Positions 33,485-42,501 of a stretch of DNA of 64,000 nucleotides are shown piece by piece (positions within the stretch are counted from its first letter, which is position 1; each line of letters begins with the position of its first letter). The position numbers were made by a program, and so were the translations under genes. The notes beneath the pieces were generated by a model. It was given only the letters and a program-made list of their open reading frames with translations, was not told the origin of the DNA and searched no databases. The stretch lies in NCBI RefSeq assembly GCF_003054555.1, contig NZ_CP026304.1:3906001-3970000 (forward strand), in the 5' to 3' direction. This DNA comes from Streptomyces lunaelactis (lineage in GTDB: Bacteria; Actinomycetota; Actinomycetes; Streptomycetales; Streptomycetaceae).

Positions 33485-35995
33485 ATGGGGACCATGCCCG
33501 AAGCAAGCAGTCCGACCAGTCCGAGCAGCCCGCGCACGCTCGCCGAAGCGCTGCGCGCCCGCGGCGACGAGGAACTGGCCGCACTGCTGCGCGCCCGTCC
33601 CGATCTGCTGAACCCCGTGCCCAACGACCTGTCGCAGCTGGCTGCCCGGGCGGGCACCCGCGCCTCCGTCGTACGCGCCCTGGAACGGCTCGACCGGTTC
33701 ACGCTGCAGACCGCCGAGGCGCTGGCCGTGGCCCCCGACCCCGCCTCGTACGACACCCTGCTCGGGCTGCTGACCGGCGACGAGGGCGACGAGGAGATCG
33801 AGGCGGCCCTGCCCCGCGCCGTGGGCACCCTGCGCACCCAGGCCCTGATCTGGGGCGGCGACGACCGGCTGCGGCTGGTGCGCACCGCGCGCGAACTCCT
33901 CGCCCCGTCCCCGACCCGCCCGTCCCCGACCGGCCTCGGCCCGACCGTCGCCGAGGCCACCGCCGGGATGTCGCCCACCCGGCTTCAGGAGATCCTGGCC
34001 GCCGCCGGGCTGCCGACCACGCACGACCCGGTCTCCGCCGTCGCCGCGCTGGCCTCGCTCTTCACCGACCGCACGCGGATGGCGCGGCTGCTGGACACCG
34101 CCCCGCCCGAGGCGCTGACGGTGCTCGACCGGCTGGTCTGGGGCCCTCCGTACGGCGAGGTGACGGCCAGTCCGACCCCGCCGGTGCGGTGGCTGCGCGA
34201 CCGCGGACTGCTGCTGCCCGCGTCGCCGCGCACGGTCGTGCTGCCGCGCGAGGCGGCACTGTATCTGCGGGCCGGGCGCGCGCAGTACGCGCCGGAGCCG
34301 GTACCGCCCGCGGTCACGCCGGCCGCGACCGCGTCGATGACCCAGGGCCGTCCACAGGCTGTGGACAGTACGGCGGCGGGCCAGGCGTACACCGCGCTCA
34401 CGACGGTCGAGGACCTGCTGAAGGACTGGCACGAGGGCGGCCCCGCGGTGCTGCGGTCGGGCGGCCTGGCGGTACGTGACCTCAAGCGCGCCGCCACCGC
34501 GCTGGACACCAACGAGCAGATGGCCGCGTTCTGGCTCGAACTGGCTTATGCGGCGGGCCTGTTGGCGACCGACGGCGAAGCGGACGAGCGGTACGCGCCG
34601 ACGCCCGCGTACGACGAGTGGCTGACCCTCCCGGCGCCGGACCGCTGGGCGCACCTCGCCACGGCCTGGATCGGCGCGACCCGTACGCCCGGCCTGGTCG
34701 GCAGCCAGGACCCCAAGGGCCGCACGCTCTCCGTACTCGGCCCCGGCCTGGACCGCACAGCGGCGCTGGAGGTCCGCAGCCGGGTCCTCGCCCTGCTGGC
34801 GGCACTCCCCGCGGGCACGGCCCCCGACCCGGAGACGGTGCTGGCCCGGCTGCGCTGGGAACGCCCGCTGCGGGGCGGCGGCGGGGCACAGAGCGGCGAC
34901 GCGAACGCGGCACGCAACGCGGCGGACGGCGGGCCCAGGGACCTGCGCTCCCGCATCGCGGCCTGGACGCTGACGGAGGCGGAGGTGCTCGGTGTGACGG
35001 GCCGCGGGGCGCTGTCGACGCACGGCCGACTGCTCCTGAGCCCCACCGAGGACCTCACCGCGCAAGCGGCCAACGCGCTCGCGCCGCTGCTGCCCGAGCC
35101 GCTCGACCACGTCCTCCTCCAGGCCGACCTCACCGCCGTCGCCCCCGGGCCCCTGGAACGGCCGCTCGCCGAGACGCTGTCCGTGCTCGCCGACGTCGAG
35201 TCCAAGGGCGGCGCGACCGTCTACCGCTTCACGCCCGCCTCCGTACGCCGCGCACTCGACGCCGGCCGGACCGCATCCGACCTGCACACGTTCCTCGCCA
35301 CGCACTCCCGCACCCCCGTGCCGCAGCCGCTCAGCTACCTCATCGACGATGTCGCCCGCCGCCACGGACACCTGCGGATCGGCGCCGCCTCCGCCTATGT
35401 GCGCTGCGACGACGACGCACTGCTCGGCGAGATCCTCGCCGACAAGCGCTCCCAGGGCCTGCGACTGCGCCGCCTCGCCCCCACCGTGCTGGCCGCCCAG
35501 GCCGACCCGGGAACGCTCCTCGAAGGCCTGCGCACCATGGGCTACGCACCCGCCGCCGAGTCCGCCGAGGGTGATGTCCTGATCACTCGCGCCCACGCCC
35601 GCCGCACCCCGCCCCGTACCCCGCCCGCCCCCGTCCCCGACGGCCCGCCCGTGCCCGACGGCACTCTCCTCGGCGCCGCGGTGAAGGCGATCATGGCGGG
35701 CGACCTCGCGTCCACGGTCGTCCGCAAGTCCGCACCCGAACCGGCGAAGAACGGCGAGCTCCCCCGCACCACCTCCGCCGAGACCCTCGCCACCGTCCAG
35801 GCGGCGGCGATGACGGGCTCCGCCCTCTGGATCGGCTACGTCAACGCGGACGGCGCGGCCAGCCAGCGCGTGATCGCGCCCGTGCGCGTCGAGGGCGGCT
35901 TCGTCACGGCGTACGACCACACGGCGGACGAGGTCCGCACGTACCCGCTACACCGCATCACCGGCGTCGCCGAACTCGCGGACGACCCGGCCTGA
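33485..35995 (+). CDS. Helicase-associated (XPB/Ssl2-like, Rv0862c-type) protein without ATPase motifs
   Basis: 836 aa from ATG 33485 (TACCGT -10 ends 7 nt upstream, leaderless). The N-terminal part is helical and winged-helix-like (LAEALRARGDEELAALLRARPDLL ... LAARAGTRASVVRALERLDRF). The middle, about 540-700 (ALSTHGRLLLS ... LDHVLLQADLTAVAPGPLE ... YRFTPASVRRALDAG ... LPQPLSYLIDDVARRHG-like), is the 'helicase XPB/Ssl2 N-terminal' domain, and the C-terminus ends in a WYL-like beta domain (ALWIGYVNADGAASQRVIAPVRVEGGFVTAYDH). No Walker A. The XPB helicase gene follows, so it is probably its partner in DNA repair. Confidence 0.88.
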   Translation: MGTMPEASSPTSPSSPRTLAEALRARGDEELAALLRARPDLLNPVPNDLSQLAARAGTRASVVRALERLDRFTLQTAEALAVAPDPASYDTLLGLLTGDEGDEEIEAALPRAVGTLRTQALIWGGDDRLRLVRTARELLAPSPTRPSPTGLGPTVAEATAGMSPTRLQEILAAAGLPTTHDPVSAVAALASLFTDRTRMARLLDTAPPEALTVLDRLVWGPPYGEVTASPTPPVRWLRDRGLLLPASPRTVVLPREAALYLRAGRAQYAPEPVPPAVTPAATASMTQGRPQAVDSTAAGQAYTALTTVEDLLKDWHEGGPAVLRSGGLAVRDLKRAATALDTNEQMAAFWLELAYAAGLLATDGEADERYAPTPAYDEWLTLPAPDRWAHLATAWIGATRTPGLVGSQDPKGRTLSVLGPGLDRTAALEVRSRVLALLAALPAGTAPDPETVLARLRWERPLRGGGGAQSGDANAARNAADGGPRDLRSRIAAWTLTEAEVLGVTGRGALSTHGRLLLSPTEDLTAQAANALAPLLPEPLDHVLLQADLTAVAPGPLERPLAETLSVLADVESKGGATVYRFTPASVRRALDAGRTASDLHTFLATHSRTPVPQPLSYLIDDVARRHGHLRIGAASAYVRCDDDALLGEILADKRSQGLRLRRLAPTVLAAQADPGTLLEGLRTMGYAPAAESAEGDVLITRAHARRTPPRTPPAPVPDGPPVPDGTLLGAAVKAIMAGDLASTVVRKSAPEPAKNGELPRTTSAETLATVQAAAMTGSALWIGYVNADGAASQRVIAPVRVEGGFVTAYDHTADEVRTYPLHRITGVAELADDPA

Positions 35996-36028
35996 TCCCC
36001 CTGACCCCCATACCCCCCTCCGCTCCCG

Positions 36029-36039
36029 GTACTCAGTAC
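36029..36039. other. Short palindrome at the end of the recombinase remnant
   Basis: GTACTCAGTAC, a perfect 11-nt palindrome with one central base, lies 1 nt from where recognisable recombinase coding sequence ends. Serine-integrase attachment sites are imperfect palindromes with a short core, so a recombination junction is possible; this is inference. Confidence 0.3.
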
Positions 36040-36040
36040 G

Positions 36041-36169
36041 GTCTTCCTCTGCGGCTATGACCTGCCATCCCCGCGCTTCGCACAGCGCCTCGCAGGCCGC
36101 TCGCTGACGCTCGGGCGAGGTAGACTCTTCTGTTTCGCGCGAAAGGCGAATGCAGATAGCGGCACGCAT
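36041..36169 (-). pseudogene. Serine recombinase N-terminal remnant
   Basis: From ATG 36169 the minus strand reads MRAAICIRLSRETEESTS then PERQRAACEALCEARGWQ and VIAAEED: the first ~43 residues of a large serine recombinase/integrase, including the R-x-S nucleophile motif (IRLS) and the S-P-E-R-Q-R helix. The match then stops; the frame runs on without homology to 35948, inside the helicase-associated gene. No catalytic core, recombinase or zinc-ribbon domain follows, so this is a dead 5' fragment. Confidence 0.8.
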
Positions 36170-36277
36170 TCCCGGCGCGTTGGCCGAGAGTCCTTTCGAG
36201 CGCCGGGCCCGGGGCATGGCCCGAGCCGTGGCAGGTGTGCTGTCTGTCACAAGACGACCCTATCCGCGGAGGTTTGT

Positions 36278-37915
36278 GTGTCCTGCCTAATCGTCCAAAG
36301 CGACAAAACCCTCCTCCTCGAGGTGGACCACGAGCAGGCGGACGCCTGTCGTCGTGCCATCGCGCCCTTCGCGGAACTGGAGCGCGCCCCCGAGCACATC
36401 CACACCTACCGGGTCACCCCGCTCGGTCTGTGGAACGCCCGCGCCGCCGGGCACGACGCCGAGCAGGTCGTCGACGCGCTCGTGGCGTACTCCCGCTACC
36501 CCGTCCCGCACGCCCTGCTCGTCGACGTCGCCGAGACGATGGCCCGCTACGGTCGGCTGACGCTGAGCAAGCACCCTGTCCACGGGCTCGTGCTGACCAG
36601 CACCGACCGGCCCGTTCTGGAGGAGATCCTCCGGTCCAGGAAGGTCCAGCCGCTGGTCGGAGCACGGATCGACCCGGACACGGTCGCCGTGCATCCCTCC
36701 GAGCGCGGGCAGATCAAGCAGACGCTGCTGAAGCTGGGCTGGCCGGCCGAGGATCTCGCCGGGTACGTGGACGGCGAGGCGCACCCCATCGAGCTGGACG
36801 AGACCGGCTGGGCGCTGCGTCCGTACCAGAAGCAGGCCGTCGAGGGCTTCTGGCACGGCGGGTCCGGTGTGGTCGTGCTGCCGTGCGGTGCCGGGAAGAC
36901 GCTGGTCGGGGCCGGTGCGATGGCCGAGGCGAAGGCCACGACCCTGATCCTGGTCACCAACACCGTCTCGGCCCGCCAGTGGAAGCACGAGCTGGTGAAG
37001 CGGACGTCTCTGACCGAGGAAGAGATCGGCGAGTACAGCGGTACGCGCAAGGAGATCCGCCCGGTCACCATCGCGACGTACCAGGTGCTGACGACGAAGC
37101 GAAAAGGGATCTATGCCCACCTCGAGCTCTTCGACTCCCGCGACTGGGGCCTGGTCGTCTACGACGAGGTGCATCTGCTGCCCGCGCCGGTCTTCAAGTT
37201 CACCGCGGATCTGCAGGCCCGGCGGCGGCTCGGTCTCACGGCGACGCTCGTGCGCGAGGACGGCCGCGAGTCGGACGTCTTCTCCCTCATCGGGCCGAAG
37301 CGTTTCGACGCGCCCTGGAAGGAGATCGAGGCGCAGGGGTACATCGCGCCCGCGGACTGTGTGGAGGTCCGGGTCAATCTCACCGACGCCGAGCGGCTCG
37401 CTTATGCGACCGCCGAGACGGAGGAGAAGTACCGCTACTGCGCGACGACCGAGACCAAGCGGAAGGTGACGGAGGCGCTGGTTCGCAAGTTCGCGGGCCA
37501 GCAGACCCTGGTCATCGGCCAGTACATCGACCAGCTCGACGAGCTCGGCGAGCATCTGGACGCGCCGGTCATCAAGGGCGAGACGTCCAACGCGCAGCGC
37601 GAGAAACTCTTCGAGGCATTCCGGCAGGGTGAGATCTCCGTGCTGGTCGTGTCGAAGGTGGCGAACTTCTCCATCGACCTTCCGGAGGCGACCGTCGCCA
37701 TCCAGGTCTCCGGCACGTTCGGGTCCCGGCAGGAGGAGGCGCAGCGCCTCGGCCGTGTCCTGCGGCCGAAGGCGGACGGGCACAAGGCGCACTTCTACTC
37801 GGTGGTGGCGCGGGACACGATCGACCAGGACTTCGCGGCGCACCGGCAGCGGTTCCTGGCGGAGCAGGGGTACGCGTACCGGATCGTGGACGCGGACGAG
37901 CTGCTGGCGCCCTAG
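36278..37915 (+). CDS. Bacterial XPB-type DNA repair helicase (ATP-dependent 3'-5')
   Basis: 545 aa. N-terminal DUF-like domain 1-170; Walker A PCGAGKT at 202-208; DEVH box 296-299 (YDEVHLL); motif III LGLTAT; RED motif VREDGRES, specific for XPB/ERCC3; helicase C-terminal motifs VIGQYIDQLDELG, SKVANFSIDLPEATVAIQVSGTFGSRQEEAQRLGRVLRPK (Q-x-x-G-R-x-x-R). GTG start with CGGAGG 7 nt upstream. Homologue of mycobacterial Rv0861c, which unwinds 3'-5' in vitro; cellular role still debated. Next to the helicase-associated gene; terminator directly at its stop codon. Confidence 0.95.
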   Translation: MSCLIVQSDKTLLLEVDHEQADACRRAIAPFAELERAPEHIHTYRVTPLGLWNARAAGHDAEQVVDALVAYSRYPVPHALLVDVAETMARYGRLTLSKHPVHGLVLTSTDRPVLEEILRSRKVQPLVGARIDPDTVAVHPSERGQIKQTLLKLGWPAEDLAGYVDGEAHPIELDETGWALRPYQKQAVEGFWHGGSGVVVLPCGAGKTLVGAGAMAEAKATTLILVTNTVSARQWKHELVKRTSLTEEEIGEYSGTRKEIRPVTIATYQVLTTKRKGIYAHLELFDSRDWGLVVYDEVHLLPAPVFKFTADLQARRRLGLTATLVREDGRESDVFSLIGPKRFDAPWKEIEAQGYIAPADCVEVRVNLTDAERLAYATAETEEKYRYCATTETKRKVTEALVRKFAGQQTLVIGQYIDQLDELGEHLDAPVIKGETSNAQREKLFEAFRQGEISVLVVSKVANFSIDLPEATVAIQVSGTFGSRQEEAQRLGRVLRPKADGHKAHFYSVVARDTIDQDFAAHRQRFLAEQGYAYRIVDADELLAP

Positions 37916-37939
37916 GCCCTGTCCGGGCGGACAGGGCCT
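37914..37939. terminator. Bidirectional hairpin terminator after the XPB gene
   Basis: AGGCCCTGTCCG-gg-CGGACAGGGCCT: a perfect 12-bp stem beginning within the TAG stop codon, with the GT87 gene converging from the other side. No U-tract, as usual for actinomycete terminators. Confidence 0.85.
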
Positions 37940-38006
37940 GGGCGAGGCCGACCAGCACGGGGCCCAGCAGCAGCGCGTACTGCACCTTCAGGGGCGGGCG
38001 TCGTCG

Positions 38007-39083
38007 TCATGGGCGTCGGTCAACCTCCCGGCGCCCTGCCGCCACTTGCGGGCGCGCACTCGGTTCGTCCGTGCGCGGGTACTCGGCGCGCGGAGCCGGC
38101 AGGGCGCGGACGGGCGTGCTCCGCCACCTCGCCGTGCGGGTGCGGCCCTCCGCGATCAGGAGCGCGAGCAGCGGTACGCACCACACCCAGTGGTGCGACC
38201 AGCTGACCGGTGAGACGAGCAGCGTGGTGTACGCGACGGCGGGCACGCCCCACCGCTCCGGCGCCCTGCGCGCGATCCACAGACCCGCCACCGCGGTCGC
38301 GGCCGCCGCGAGCAGCCACACCGCGCCCGGATCGGGGGTGTGCAGCAGCCGCGCGAACAGGCCTTGCAGCGACTGGCTGTCGACGATCCACACCTTGCCG
38401 GTACGGCCGGTCTCGAAGATGCGCCCGGTCCAGAATTCGACGCTGGCGAGCGGGAGTACGAGCGCACCGAGCAGCACCGTGCCGGTGAAGGAGGCGAGCG
38501 CGGTGAGCCCCGCCCGTACCCGCCCGGTGATCAGCAGATGGACGATGAACACGGCGGGTGTGAGTGTGATCCCGGCGGCGACGCCGAGCGCGAAGCCCTT
38601 GCCGATGGCCTTCTTGTCGCGGGACAGGTCCCACAGCACGAGGCAGACGAGGGCGAGGTTGATCTCCCCGAAGTGGAGGGTGTGGAAGACCGGTTCGAGC
38701 CAGAGGCCGGCCACGACCGCGGCGATCACCAGCGGGAGCCGCGCGGGGAGCCCGGCGAAGCGGCAGGAGAGCCGGACCAGCAGGGCGAGCAGGAGTACGT
38801 TCCCGACGACGAGGACCACCTTGAGCGCCGGGACGGGCAGCCAGGTGGTCGGTACGAAGAGGATCGCCGCGAAGGGCGGGTAGGCGGCGGGCAGCTGCCA
38901 CTCGGTGACGGTGAACACGTAGAGAGCGGTGCCGTTGGCGACGGCCGCCCCTTCGGCGCGGTACACGAGGGTGTCGGCCATGGGGATGCGCTGGGCTACG
39001 CGGAGTGCGGCGAGCGCGGCCAGGGAAATCGCGAGGGCACTGATGACGAGGAGTGAACGAAAGGTCACGTTCCGGTACTTCAC
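38007..39083 (-). CDS. GT87-like membrane glycosyltransferase (DUF2029)
   Basis: 358 aa with about 9-10 spans. Polyprenyl-phosphate-dependent mannosyltransferases of this group (PimE-like) share MADTLVYRAEGAAVANGTALYVF with a luminal Asp after the first span, AAYPPFAAILFVPTTWLP (Tyr-Pro-Pro) and HFGEINLALVCLVLWDL. C-terminal ~45 residues are a Pro/Arg-rich cytoplasmic tail. ATG start 39083. Likely transfers a sugar to a membrane or wall glycolipid outside the cell; acceptor unknown. Single gene. Confidence 0.85.
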   Translation of the reverse strand: MKYRNVTFRSLLVISALAISLAALAALRVAQRIPMADTLVYRAEGAAVANGTALYVFTVTEWQLPAAYPPFAAILFVPTTWLPVPALKVVLVVGNVLLLALLVRLSCRFAGLPARLPLVIAAVVAGLWLEPVFHTLHFGEINLALVCLVLWDLSRDKKAIGKGFALGVAAGITLTPAVFIVHLLITGRVRAGLTALASFTGTVLLGALVLPLASVEFWTGRIFETGRTGKVWIVDSQSLQGLFARLLHTPDPGAVWLLAAAATAVAGLWIARRAPERWGVPAVAYTTLLVSPVSWSHHWVWCVPLLALLIAEGRTRTARWRSTPVRALPAPRAEYPRTDEPSARPQVAAGRREVDRRP

Positions 39084-39122
39084 GGCCGCGACCCTACTAG
39101 GGGGCGAGGGGGACGCGGCGGA

Positions 39123-39317
39123 TCAGCGGCGGTGGACTCCGGCTTCCTCGGCGTACTCACCGAGAACCGCGACGCTGAAGACGGCGCCTGCGAAGACCTT
39201 TACCGCGCGCAGCGCGTTGCCGAGGCGGTGCGGGGAGTGGGGGGCGGCGCCGGTGGCGGTGGCACCGTAACGGGGATGGGGGACGTGGGTGCCCGGGGTG
39301 AAGGTTGCTGTACTCAT
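39123..39317 (-). CDS. 64-aa protein of unknown function
   Basis: Starts MSTATFTPGTHVPHPRYG and contains a hydrophobic helix LGNALRAVKVFAGAVFSVAVLGEYAEE, ending AGVHRR; possibly peripheral or one-span. GGAG directly precedes the ATG at 39317. I recall comparable short proteins in Streptomyces but cannot name a family. Divergent from the HelR-like gene, 280 bp away. Confidence 0.6.
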   Translation of the reverse strand: MSTATFTPGTHVPHPRYGATATGAAPHSPHRLGNALRAVKVFAGAVFSVAVLGEYAEEAGVHRR

Positions 39318-39596
39318 GTCTCCATGATGGTTCCCGGGGCGGCGGGACGCATCGATCCACGGACTGAACCGGGAGCCCGCCCGCGTACGACTCCAGACAG
39401 AGGCCATCCCCTACGGGGAGGACGGCCGCAGGTCCTTCTCCCCTCCCCCATCGCCCTGGAAAACCATTCGCCCGCGATGCGCGCCCTCACTACAATCGCC
39501 GGTCTTGCCCGCCTCCCCTGGGGAGCGCCGCCGCCCGGACGGAAACCGGCCGGTCCGCCATGTCGTGATCCTCGCCGTATCCGCCGGAGGCAACCC

Positions 39597-41660
39597 GTGC
39601 CCGCGCACGTCCCTGAACCCGATCAGCCCGATCAACCCGACCAACCCGGTCCGCTCGCTCGTGAGCGCGCCCATCTCGCCGCCTCACGTACCGCGCTCCG
39701 CACGATGCGCGAGGACGTCCAGGCCCTCGACATCCGCGATGTCACCGCGAACTGGGTCAACGCCGCCGTCCTGGAGCGCCAGATCGAGGAACGCGTCAAG
39801 GCGCTCGCCGATCTCTCCCACACCCCGCTCTTCTTCGGCCGACTCGACTATCTGCACACCACGCAGGAAGGGCAGCGCTTCTACATCGGGCGCCGGCATG
39901 TGCACGACGCGGACGGCGACCCTATGGTCATCGACTGGCGCGCGCCCGTCTCGCAGCCGTTCTACCGGGCGTCGAGGAAGGACCCGCTGGACGTCGGCCT
40001 GCGGCGGCGCTTCGGCTACACGGGCGGCGACCTCACGGCGTACGAGGACGAGCATCTGACCGACCCGTCCGAGCAGGAGCGTACGAGCAGGCTGCTCCAG
40101 GCGGAGATCGAGCGGCCGCGCGTCGGCCCTATGCGGGACATCGTCGCCACGATCCAGCCGGAGCAGGACGAGATCGTACGGTCCGGGCTCGGCGGCACGG
40201 TGTGTGTCCAGGGCGGCCCCGGCACCGGAAAGACGGCGGTGGGCCTGCACCGCGTCGCGTATCTGCTGTACGCGCACCGGGAGCGGCTGGCCAGGACCGG
40301 GACGCTCGTGATCGGGCCGAACAGGTCCTTCCTGCACTACATCGAACAAGTGCTGCCCGCGCTGGGTGAGTTGGAGGTCAAGCAGGCGACCGTCGACGAC
40401 CTGGTGGCGCATGTGGAGGTGCGCGGCGCGGACGCGGCGGACGCGGCGGTCATCAAGGGCGACGCCCGGATGGCAGAGGTGCTGCGGCGGGCGGTGCGCT
40501 CGCATGTGACGATGCCGGTGGAGCCGCTGATGGTGGTGCGCGGTTCGCGGCGGTGGCGGGTGCCGGCGTACGAACTCGAGGAGATCGTACGGGAGTTGCT
40601 CGACCGCGACATCCGCTACGGGGCGGCGCGCGAGGCGCTGCCGCAGCGGATCGCGCACACGGTGCTGGTCCGCATGGAGCAGGCGGGCGAGGCGCCGGAC
40701 GACCGGGTGCAGGACGCGGTGGCGCGTAATCCCGCGGTGAAGGCGGCGGTGAAGGCGGTGTGGCCGCCGGTGGATCCGGCGAAGCTGGTGCTGCGGCTCC
40801 TGTCCGACGCGGACTTCCTCGCGGCTCATGCGGAGGGTGTGCTGTCCGCGGACGAGCAGAAGAGGGTCCTCCTGGCGAAGCCGGCCCGTAGCGTACGGGC
40901 GGCGAAGTGGTCGTCGGCGGACGCGGTGCTGATCGACGAGGCGACGGATCTCGTGCAGCGCACGCACTCGCTGGGCCATGTCGTGCTCGACGAGGCGCAG
41001 GACCTGTCGCCGATGCAGTACCGGGCGGTGGGGCGCCGCTGCACGACGGGCTCGGCGACGGTGCTGGGCGACCTGGCGCAGGGGACGACCCCGTGGGCGA
41101 CGGAGAGCTGGGCGGAGGCGCTCTCCCATCTGGGCAAGTCGGACGCGGTGGTGGAGGAGCTGACTGCGGGGTTCCGGGTGCCGCGGGAGGTGATCGCGTA
41201 CGCGTCGAGGCTGCTGCCGCACATGTCGCCGGGCCTGGCGGAGGTGAAGTCGGTGCGGGAGGCGCCGGGTTCGCTGGAGATCAGGCGGGTGGGTGATCCG
41301 GCGGATCTGGATGCGGCGGTGGTGGCGGCGTGCGGGGAGTCGCTCGCGCACGAGGGTTCGATCGGCCTGATCGCGGCCGATGCGCGGGTGCCGGCGCTGG
41401 CCGGAGCGTTGTCGGCGGCGGGACATGCGTTCCTCTCGCCGGGCGAGGAGACGACGGCGGAGTCGCGGCTGACGCTGGTACCCGCGTCGCTGGCGAAGGG
41501 CTTGGAGTACGACTACGTGGTGCTGGACGAGCCGAGGGCGGTGGTGGACGCGGAACCGGACGAACGGACGGGCCTGCGCCGCCTCTACGTCAGCCTGACG
41601 AGGTCGGTCTCGGGCCTGACGGTCCTGCACGCGTCGCCGCTGCCGGAGGAGTTGGGGTAG
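39597..41660 (+). CDS. HelR/HelD-family RNA polymerase-associated ATPase (UvrD-like)
   Basis: 687 aa. GTG 39597 with CCGGAGG 6 nt upstream. N-terminal DQPDQPDQP repeat and charged coiled coil (RERAHLAASRTALRTMREDVQAL ... LERQIEERVKALADLSHTPLFFGRL) typical of HelD/HelR; Walker A GGPGTGKTAVGLHR about 207-214; UvrD C-terminal VVLDEAQDLSPMQYRAVGRR (DEAQD) and VTAFRVP-like TAGFRVPREVIAY, LTLVPASLAKGLEYDYVVLDEP. HelR removes RNA polymerase, including rifamycin-bound enzyme, from DNA. I found no clear rifamycin-associated element within 280 bp upstream. Followed by a terminator repeat. Confidence 0.88.
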   Translation: MPAHVPEPDQPDQPDQPGPLARERAHLAASRTALRTMREDVQALDIRDVTANWVNAAVLERQIEERVKALADLSHTPLFFGRLDYLHTTQEGQRFYIGRRHVHDADGDPMVIDWRAPVSQPFYRASRKDPLDVGLRRRFGYTGGDLTAYEDEHLTDPSEQERTSRLLQAEIERPRVGPMRDIVATIQPEQDEIVRSGLGGTVCVQGGPGTGKTAVGLHRVAYLLYAHRERLARTGTLVIGPNRSFLHYIEQVLPALGELEVKQATVDDLVAHVEVRGADAADAAVIKGDARMAEVLRRAVRSHVTMPVEPLMVVRGSRRWRVPAYELEEIVRELLDRDIRYGAAREALPQRIAHTVLVRMEQAGEAPDDRVQDAVARNPAVKAAVKAVWPPVDPAKLVLRLLSDADFLAAHAEGVLSADEQKRVLLAKPARSVRAAKWSSADAVLIDEATDLVQRTHSLGHVVLDEAQDLSPMQYRAVGRRCTTGSATVLGDLAQGTTPWATESWAEALSHLGKSDAVVEELTAGFRVPREVIAYASRLLPHMSPGLAEVKSVREAPGSLEIRRVGDPADLDAAVVAACGESLAHEGSIGLIAADARVPALAGALSAAGHAFLSPGEETTAESRLTLVPASLAKGLEYDYVVLDEPRAVVDAEPDERTGLRRLYVSLTRSVSGLTVLHASPLPEELG

Positions 41661-41745
41661 CGGGGCTCCGCCCGAACCCCGCTCCTCAATCGCCGGAGGG
41701 GCTCATTGAGCCCGTCCGGCGATTGAGGACACGGCCGAAGGCCGT
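41659..41745. terminator. Composite hairpin repeat, copy B (bidirectional terminator)
   Basis: Three tandem hairpins between convergent genes: AGCGGGG...CCCCGCT (41659-41683), CCTCAATCGCCGGA...TCCGGCGATTGAGG (41684-41728), ACGGCC-gaa-GGCCGT (41731-41745). Second member of the family at 28.6 and 47.9 kb. Confidence 0.8.
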
Positions 41746-41750
41746 ACGGC

Positions 41751-42449
41751 CTACCCGTCGAGCGCCGCGCGCCACTCCCCCACCGCTGCCGCGCCCACCC
41801 GCTCTCCCCACCCGTCCGGCCTCGCCGCGCCACCGATGTGGAACGCGTCCACGCCCGCCGCCCGCAGCACCGCCACATGGTCCAGGCGCAAGCCGCCGCC
41901 CACCAGGATCTGGGGTTCGTAGCCCGGCTCTCCCCGTCGCGCCGCCTCCGCCAGGAGCGTGGGGAGACCCGCGTCCACCCCCGAAGCCGAACCCGCCGTC
42001 AGGTACGTGTCCAGGCCCGGCAGGTCCGCCAGTTGCTTGCGCAGCGCATCCCGGTCCGCCGCCCGGTCGATCGCGCGGTGGAACGTCCACCGGCAGCCCT
42101 CCAGCTCCGCCACCACCCGCTCCACCGCGACCAGATCCGCGTTGCCCGCCTCGTCCAGGAAGCCGAGGACGAACTCCTCCGCGCCCTCCGCGCGCAGCTC
42201 CCGCGCGGCCCGCACCAGCGCGTCCACCGCGCGCGCGTCGCCCGCCGCGAAGCCGTCGGTGAGGCGCAGCATCACGCGCAGCGGGATGTCGACGGCCGCG
42301 CGGATCCGGGCGAACGTCTCCCGGCTCGGAGTCAGCCCGTCCGCCGCCATGTCGGTGACCAGCTCGAGCCGGTCGGCCCCTCCTGACCGGGCCGCGATCG
42401 CGTCCTTGGCATCGAGAGCGATCACCTCCAGGACTGCACGGTTGCTCAT
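41751..42449 (-). CDS. cutC: CutC-family protein
   Basis: 232 aa TIM barrel. Conserved CutC parts: LEVIALDAKDAIAARSGGADRLELV, DIPLRVMLRLTDGFA, FVLGFLDEAGNAD, TFHRAIDRAADR, YLTAGSAS-like TYLTAGSASGVDAG and ILVGGGLRLDHV. Named copper homeostasis protein after E. coli, but the copper link is disputed; a carbohydrate or amino-sugar role has been suggested for some members. Start at ATG 42449 with GGAGG 10 nt upstream. A DasR-box-like sequence lies 37 bp before the start. Confidence 0.92.
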   Translation of the reverse strand: MSNRAVLEVIALDAKDAIAARSGGADRLELVTDMAADGLTPSRETFARIRAAVDIPLRVMLRLTDGFAAGDARAVDALVRAARELRAEGAEEFVLGFLDEAGNADLVAVERVVAELEGCRWTFHRAIDRAADRDALRKQLADLPGLDTYLTAGSASGVDAGLPTLLAEAARRGEPGYEPQILVGGGLRLDHVAVLRAAGVDAFHIGGAARPDGWGERVGAAAVGEWRAALDG

Positions 42450-42485
42450 GGAACCCATTCCTCCAGGGAGACGCCTACGGCTCAT

Positions 42486-42501
42486 ACAGGTCTAGTCCAA
42501 T
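42486..42501. promoter_or_regulatory. DasR-box-like (dre) sequence upstream of cutC
   Basis: ACAGGTCTAGTCCAAT matches 12 of 16 positions of AGTGGTCTAGACCACT, the DasR operator as I recall it, including the TCTAG core and both CC/GG arms. DasR represses GlcNAc and chitin genes. It lies within the expected cutC promoter region. Weak but suggestive. Confidence 0.4.

Noticed and set aside
33353..35920. An 855-codon minus-strand frame opposite the helicase-associated gene
   Set aside because: Gly/Arg-rich, no recognisable domain, fully contained in the shadow of a conserved gene.
39600..39660. Repeated CCCGATCAG/CCCGACCAA units at the HelR N-terminus as a regulatory repeat
   Set aside because: They encode the in-frame Pro-Asp-Gln repeat after a good ribosome binding site, so they are better explained as coding sequence.
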